Origin: Nemophila menziesii
Taxonomy: Eukaryota; Streptophyta; Magnoliopsida; Boraginales; Hydrophyllaceae
DNA length: 64,000 bases
Direction: 5' to 3'
Assembly (NCBI GenBank): GCA_029959085.1
Contig: JARWIR010000023.1
Span: forward strand, 7,949,860-8,013,859
Shown here: in pieces, positions 57,942-64,000 of the stretch
How the letters are laid out: every line of letters begins with the position of its first letter
Numbering within the stretch: the first letter of the stretch is position 1
Program-made: the position numbers and the translations under genes
Notes under the pieces: generated by a model
Told to the model about the DNA's origin: nothing
The model's database searches: none
What the model saw: the letters and a program-made list of their open reading frames with translations, nothing else

Positions 57942-60900
57942 GTTACTAGTGTCTCCTAACACCCCATATAGGAAGGATACGTACCGCAAGTGTACAGATC
58001 GTCCAAGTAATATTCGGTAAACGGGAATTCGATCTCAAGAACGGATTGGATATGACTTTAGATGTTATGTAAAAAAAATTTGTAGTTGTTATATGATGCG
58101 GAAAACAAAATAGATAAATCTTTGTTTTGATTTTATTTAAGTATTAAAGTGCAAATAATGTAAAATACTAAATTAACTAGTGCAAATAAATGAGACGCAA
58201 GTAAATAAAATATTAGGAGACGCAAGGATGAGAAATAGTACTTGAGTTTCGCAAGGATTTTGCCTAAATCTATTCAATAAATGTTCTCGTTTAAGAGTCG
58301 AATTGGTAATTAATAATAGTCGGGATTCGAGATTCTCCTAACCCCCGTCAAGGTGGACTTAGGAGCTATCCTAGGGTATTAAAAACCCCGTCAGGGTGAT
58401 TATGAGCTACCTTTGAATGTTCAAGTGTTTACCCCAATCGGCTATAAGATTAACTAAGTCCGCCAGGATCAATAATTATATCTTACATCTATTACTTAGT
58501 TCAGTTATTAAACCCCCCTCCCGTCAAGGTGATCATTACGCCACTATAATGAATAGCTTAATTAATAATTCCTATTTTTGATTCATGACTTGAAAAACAG
58601 TATATAAATTGATAATAGAAAATACTAATTTACCCAATTCAAATAAAATCTTTCAATCCAAAATTCAAAAACATTAATTAAATAAATTGGGGCTCAGCCC
58701 ATTAAAGCGATTCTCAAGCACAAATGAGTTTAGCTCATAATTGAAATTAAAACTAAAGAAATAAAATAAAAGGAACTCATGTTTTGTAGAAAGAAAAATA
58801 AATAAAACCTAATTAAGAGGTTGTTGAATTGACTGTTGGTGGAAGAATTGCTTCTCCAGCTTCAGTTTTTTTTTTCTCTTGCTTCTGGCTTTTCTCTCTA
58901 ACGCTCTGCCTTTTGTAAAATGAATTGTGTGTAAAAATAAAGTCAAAAGGCCTATATATACTAATAAACTCGGACTTGGGCTTATTTTAAATGAATTAAT
59001 GAAATATTAAATTACCCAAGTCCACTTTTCAAGTTTAAATCCTGTAAGTGGTGTACACCATCCACTAAAATGGCTGTAACTTTCTCAATTTAACTTTGAA
59101 TTGACTCATTGAACTTGCTATTTTTTTTGTAACTCAATAAGGAACGAATCTTATTTACAACGCAATGGTTGAATCCATGTTTAAGTGGCTCGAAATCAGC
59201 AATTATCATCAGCCTTCCAGATTTGTAGCTCCAGTTTGTCCACTCTTTGGAATATTTCTTCTCGCCTTCGACTTTTTTACACGATCTAAGACTCCCGTTC
59301 TTGATTTCTGTCCTTGCTAGTATTAAAATCCTACAAACTTTACACTAAAACAAACCATTTAACGTGCAAAAGTATAATAAATGAAAAATACTAAAATCCA
59401 AGGAGGAAAAATGATATATAACAATTTAATCCAAAAAGGATATCAAATTAGTCAAATAATCACCTAAAATGATGTCTCCTAAGGGAATATAATTAGAACA
59501 AAAGAGGAGACATCAAGACCCCCAACTCAAACCTTTGTCGTCTCGTGGAAGTAAACTTACAAACAAAGGTCTAAGGTGAATGCAGAGATGCAAAATCTAG
59601 TAAATACACCCAAAGCAATACTTAAAATAAATCTCATATAACAAACATTAGGAATTAATATACACATACACTTATCATGCAAAATCAAACACAAAGAATA
59701 TCAATCTTAAAATTAACTTCACAATGCTAGAAGGTTACACTTGTACTTATATCAATATGATGGCTATAGGGTGTTCATTGATCCTCACTCGCTTTGAATG
59801 CTCCACTTAGTATACTCCCTATTAGCTTAATTATAAACTCACTATGCACCTAAGAATCACGAGGACTTTATGGTTTTGGCGTAGGCTTAGGGACAATCTG
59901 GTATGTATATTTGGTAAATTTGAGGTGAGCTTTTGGCTCTCTCCTCACTTACCATCAACAACTGTCCACAAGCTTGAGTTTACACTCGAATAATGTTCTT
60001 ACTCAACCCATTTGATACACTAATTTAGCATCCTCAAGTTAACCCAATATAGACTAAGATGATTTCCAAAAATTTGCACTTTGCCGGGTAAGTTATTCTT
60101 TCTTTCTCTTTTTCAAATTCTTTTTTTTGTACAGTAGCTAACCAGGTTCCCGGTTTGTGATGATCGGGTTCCCGGTCCTTACTGTATTGACATTTTTTTT
60201 TTTTTTAAATCTCGGCAAAGGGTTACAAATAATAATATCATCTTATATTGTTCCTTAATGTAAACACAAATAGTTACCTCCCAATATAATTTCCCAAAGA
60301 TGGACCCACCACCCCAAAATCAAGCTTGAGACAGGTCTCAGGATCGTGATTCAAGTGCGGGTCATTTGGAAAGACCTAATAAACTAAAGGGATATGGGCT
60401 TATATCGTGACGACAAAAGAAAAGGCTTTAAGGCTCAAAATTGGGCTAAGAAGGATTAAATTAATACAAGGGATAGAGGGCTAAAAGTGTCTAAAATTGC
60501 TTAACAAAGAAATGCCCCTATCATTTTCCTAGTTACCTAGCTCGCCTCTAATTCATACCTAAGTGGGTTCTCTACTAATTTGGATCTCACGTTCCACAAA
60601 CCAAACATTTTCCTTAAGTACAAGTTTACTTCTTTTGCATTGTTCATTAATTCTTCCTATCAATTAACTATGTTTGCATGCAATTAAAGTGTGTTTTCTA
60701 CTAACTCCTAAAGTCCACTATTTACTATCATAGATTCATCAAAAGTATGCTTAATGGGGACATTTAAGATCTTCTACAGTCAACCACAACCCCTAATTAA
60801 TTTATTGAAAGCAATTAAAACACATAACACGTAAAAATGGGATGAGGCAACGAACCCTACCCCTAACTCAAAAATGAGTCATGTCCTCACGACTCGAAAA

Positions 60901-61140
60901 GACTCAAAGTAACTAAACTAATATACACTAAATGAGAAAGAGTTAGAAAACGTATCTCAGCCAGCACTAGGCTGGTTACCAATGTTGCGGCCAGATTGGG
61001 CATCTTTTGTGAGGATTGAGTAAATGACGTGTTGCATATTGCTCACCCTAAATAACATATTTTTCAACGTATCCAACTCTTTTGTGACTTTTCCTAAAGT
61101 GACAATCATCGCATATTGTTTCTCTTCCAACACTTGGATT

Positions 61141-61278
61141 TTACTTTTCTTTTTCTCGTTCTAACTGAATGCCAGGATTGTCAACGTGATGAATGTTCAA
61201 TTCCTCCATTTCACTTTCTAACCTTGCTTTTTCTTTTGCTTCCCTGTCTCTCTTGGCTCTAACTAGTTTCTCGGGGTC
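61141..61278 (-). pseudogene. gag N-terminal relic, minus-strand element, unit C
   Basis: The same 45-codon charged frame as in A, ending at the TAA at 61141-61143. Confidence 0.45.
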
Positions 61279-61399
61279 CTTGAGTAGACACCAAACCTAT
61301 AAAACCTGAGAAGTAGCAAAACAAAGAAAAGCGTAAAACTGAAAAGTAAAAATAACAATTGAAACACTTACTGATAACACCGTGGTCACACGCTAAACT

Positions 61400-61416
61400 C
61401 CCCGGCAGCGGCACCA
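61400..61416 (-). other. tRNA primer-binding site, minus-strand element, unit C
   Basis: Identical to the sites in A and B. Confidence 0.8.
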
Positions 61417-62980
61417 AAAACTTGGTTCCCCTTATGTGTTCTAAAATAACACAGATCGTCCAAATAATATCCGGTAAACGGGATTTCTATCTCAAAGACG
61501 GATTAGGAATGACTTTCGATGTTATGTCGTATGTGCGATTAATTGTTATATGAAGCGAAAAATAAATGATATAAAAATTTGTTTTGGTTTTTGATTAAGA
61601 ACTAAGATGGAATTAAAATAAAATACTAAATTAACTAATACAAATAAATAAGACGCAAGTAAATAGAAATGAATAGACTCAAATATTTAAACGCAGTACT
61701 TGAGTTTCGCAAGGGTTTCACTTAAATCTATTAAATCAATGTTTCTATTTAAGGGATGAATCAGAAATTATGTACTAGTCGGGATTCTTTAGTCTCCTAA
61801 CCCCCGTGAGGGTGGACTTAGGAGCTATTCTTAGGTGTTACAAACCCGGTTAGTGCGATCATAATCCACCTTCGAATGGTCAGGTATTCTACCCAATTTG
61901 CTATAAGGTAAACTAAGGCTGCCAAGGTCAATAATTTCTACCTTACGTCTATTATTTAGTTCGGTAATTAAACCCTCCGTCAAGGCGATCACTTCCCCAC
62001 CAAAGTGAATAGCTTAATTACTAATTCCTATATTTGATTCATGACTTCAAAGAGAGTATTTAATTGCAAAATAATAGTCAATACGAAATTACCCAATTTA
62101 ATTTAAGCTAATCAATCCCAAATTCAAAAATATAAATTCAATATACTTAGGTTCAACCCATTAATGCGATTTTCAAGCACAAGTTATGTTTAGCTCATAC
62201 TAATTAAAATAACTGAATTAAAATAAAAGAAGATCATACTGAATTACAGGAATAAGAAAAACCTAATTAAAGGGTTGATAATTGGTGTTGTTGGAAGAAG
62301 GAATTCTCCAGCTTCAGCTTTCTCTCTCCTTTTTTCTTCTCTGACTTCTCCTAAGCGTTGCTTCTTCTCTAATATGAATTGTGTTTGTAAAAACTGAAGT
62401 TAAAAGCCTTTTTATAGTGGGAAAATGGATTGGGCTATTAAAAATAAGGATTAAATTAATTAGAATAAAAGCCCAATCCATTTAATGAATTCCCGTAACT
62501 GGTTACTAGTTGTTACTGAAACAGTTGTAACTTTTGCGTCTGGACTCGGAATCAGTTGGTTCAACTTGAAAAATCTTCCTGACTTCAAGCTCTATCTACC
62601 TCATTTTATGCTCCAAGAATGACTAAGTGGCTAAGATGCTCAAAAACAGTGATTTGTGACAGCATTCCAGATTTCATTCTCCATTAAATAATTCTTCGAA
62701 TCCATTATTCTCGCCTTTGACTTCAACACTTAATCAAAGACTTTATTTCCTGTTTCTTCTCCTTGTCTTGATACTCCATAAAATCATAAACCTAAGAACT
62801 TTACACTAAAAATAAGCGAATTAACGCATAAAAGCTCTAAAACACAAATAATCCAAATTCAAGGGAAGAAATCGTAATATGACCAAATAAGCTTAAAAGT
62901 CTAGTAAATAAGTCAAATAATAACTAATTTGATGTCTCATAAGGGCATATAATTAGAACGATAAGGGAGACATCAGTTAC

Positions 62981-64000
62981 ATGAAGAGATTGCCGAGGTT
63001 GTGGCAGATTTAAAGTCATATGGACAGGGAAGAAGAATGGCCCAAGATTACGAACAAGTCTGAGCCTCAAATAAGATTAAACCACGAAAGAAACCATCTA
63101 TTATATGTCCTCTAAAACTTGAATAGAAACCTTTACCATCTCATTTTAGGTATATTTATTTGGGAAAAATGGTATATTACCTGTTATTTTTTCCGCTAAT
63201 TTGATAGGTCTTCAAGAGGAAAACTTGTTACATGTGCTTCGAGCTAACAAACAGGCAACTGGGTGGACTATTGCTGACATCAAAGGCATTAGTCCTACCA
63301 TTTTCCAACACAATATCATTCTTAACAATGAGAAGGCACGATCAATTAAGGGACAAAGGAGACTTACGCCGATAATGAAAGAAGTAATGAAAAAATATGT
63401 TATCAAGTCGTTGGATGTTAGGATCATCTTCTACATATTTAACAGGGAACGGGTGAGCCCAGATCAATGTGTTCCAAATAAGGTAGTAATTACTACCGTT
63501 CTTAATGATCAAAATGAGCTCCTACCCTCAAAAACCGTTGTTGGTTGGAGAGTGTGTATGTATTATCGGAGGTTGAACAAGGCTACGAAGATAGATCGCT
63601 TTCCTTTACTGTTCATGGACCAGATGTTAGATAAGCTTGCACGAAGAGAGTACTATTTCTTCCTCAATGGCTATTTAGGTCATAATAAGGTTTGCGTGGA
63701 TCCAACTGATCAGCACAAAACTACATTCACATGTTTGTTTGGCACATTTGCATTTTAAAGGATGCCATTTGGATTGTGCAATTCACCACGTTTCAGCGTT
63801 GTATGATGGCGCTTGGAAGTATTCATGGGTGACTTCTCTGTGTTTGGCGATGACTTTGATAATTGTATCGACAACCTAGAGAAGGTTTGATTCGTTGCAA
63901 AGACACTGATCTTGTGTTAATTTGGAAGAAGTGACATTTCATGGCTTGAGAGGGAATCGTTTTAGGGTACAAGGTTTCGAGTAAGGGTATGGAGGTTGAC
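62981..64000 (+). pseudogene. Ty3/gypsy pol pseudogene, unit C (cut by window end)
   Basis: Colinear with A 3702-4723. It contains the RT entry and palm (63201-63758), MPFGLCNSP and the damaged FMGD box near 63822. The window ends just after the ME-VD start of the next block. It has neither B's stop after MKK nor B's stop near 36944. Confidence 0.9.

Larger units (their letters stand above)
32482..59308. repeat. Unit B of the tandem segmental duplication
   Basis: This is a colinear copy of unit A, about 26.8 kb long. The shared stretches read as nearly identical, with scattered substitutions and small indels. The main differences are a deletion of about 415 bp in the gypsy integrase, replacement of A's 17040-22090 by a 0.3 kb segment at 49088-49415, a loss of about 0.4 kb in the second promoter repeat (compare A 27806-28204), and shorter microsatellites. 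The three-way match of positions 1, 32482 and 59309 makes a direct tandem arrangement clear. Confidence 0.93.
57950..62975 (-). mobile_element. Complete minus-strand non-autonomous LTR element (end of unit B and start of C)
   Basis: 3' LTR 57950-59515, internal region with gag relic at 61141-61278 and primer-binding site at 61400-61416, and 5' LTR about 61426-62975. GTTAC flanks both sides (57942-57946 with TAG between it and the LTR, and 62976-62980), consistent with a 5-bp target duplication. The 5' LTR has lost about 35 bp near 61452 and its terminal TGTCTCC is changed to TTCCCC. One arm of the pre-polypurine hairpin (near 59545) is mutated. Confidence 0.82.
59309..64000. repeat. Unit C of the tandem segmental duplication (cut by window end)
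   Basis: This third copy begins with the same sequence as positions 1 and 32482. It continues through the internal region and 5' LTR of the minus-strand element into the gypsy pol relic, where the window ends. It shares some differences with A and some with B; for example it has the extra bases near 61105 that B also has, but the pol spelling of A elsewhere. No simple A-B-C branching order is visible by eye. Confidence 0.9.

Noticed and set aside
32482..59308. Two haplotypes joined by mistake in assembly instead of a real tandem duplication
   Set aside because: Not excluded, but three units occur in one continuous sequence, and A and B differ by large indels in both directions. Long reads would decide it, so it is noted as a caveat and not as the main reading.

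Overview
This window looks like nuclear DNA of a flowering plant, probably a eudicot, though the species cannot be told. It is AT-rich and dominated by decayed transposable elements: Ty3/gypsy LTR retrotransposons, plant-type LINEs and Stowaway-like MITEs. It also holds a piece of plant mitochondrial DNA and a few short intron-containing gene fragments. No complete, intact protein-coding gene was found. Nearly every long reading frame is a broken element or a chance frame.

The dominant architecture is a large tandem segmental duplication. Position 1 corresponds to 32482 and again to 59309, and almost everything between repeats in the same order and orientation. Unit A is 1-32481, unit B is 32482-59308, and unit C starts at 59309 and is cut by the window end. 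A is about 32.5 kb and B about 26.8 kb. Most of the difference is a roughly 5 kb stretch at 17040-22090 that A has and B lacks, where B has an unrelated 0.3 kb segment. The rest comes from smaller deletions. The copies are close to identical by eye, so the duplication is much younger than the elements inside it.

Order within a unit, using unit A coordinates: (1) a minus-strand non-autonomous LTR element (1-3701; complete in B at 31119-36186 and in C at 57950-62975) with LTRs, a tRNA primer-binding site, a gag-start relic and a polypurine tract; (2) a plus-strand Athila/Tat-type gypsy lacking its 5' part (3702-9412) with dead reverse transcriptase, RNase H and integrase, a post-pol region with TATA box, palindromes and third-ORF relic, a polypurine tract, and a 3' LTR (about 9413-11135) carrying a MITE; (3) a LINE 3' half (about 11200-12816); (4) a second MITE (13149-13454); (5) a longer LINE (13455-17362); (6) the A-only region with a cyclic-nucleotide-gated-channel fragment, another LINE tail and several tandem repeats; (7) a mitochondrial insert with nad2 last exon and part of cob (22195-23518); (8) a minus-strand gene fragment resembling the N-terminal PB1-like domain of Mutator-like proteins, with tandemly duplicated exon-intron units and a duplicated promoter and first exon (24455-28550); (9) an unidentified but well-preserved spliced exon (29304-29586); (10) AT-rich spacer leading into the next minus-strand element.

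The minus-strand element and the plus-strand gypsy belong to one family. They share the 3' non-coding region, the polypurine tract and a hairpin just upstream of it, so the former appears to be an internally deleted derivative of the latter. Nothing here forms a working pathway. The window's interest is its record of nested insertion, deletion and tandem amplification.
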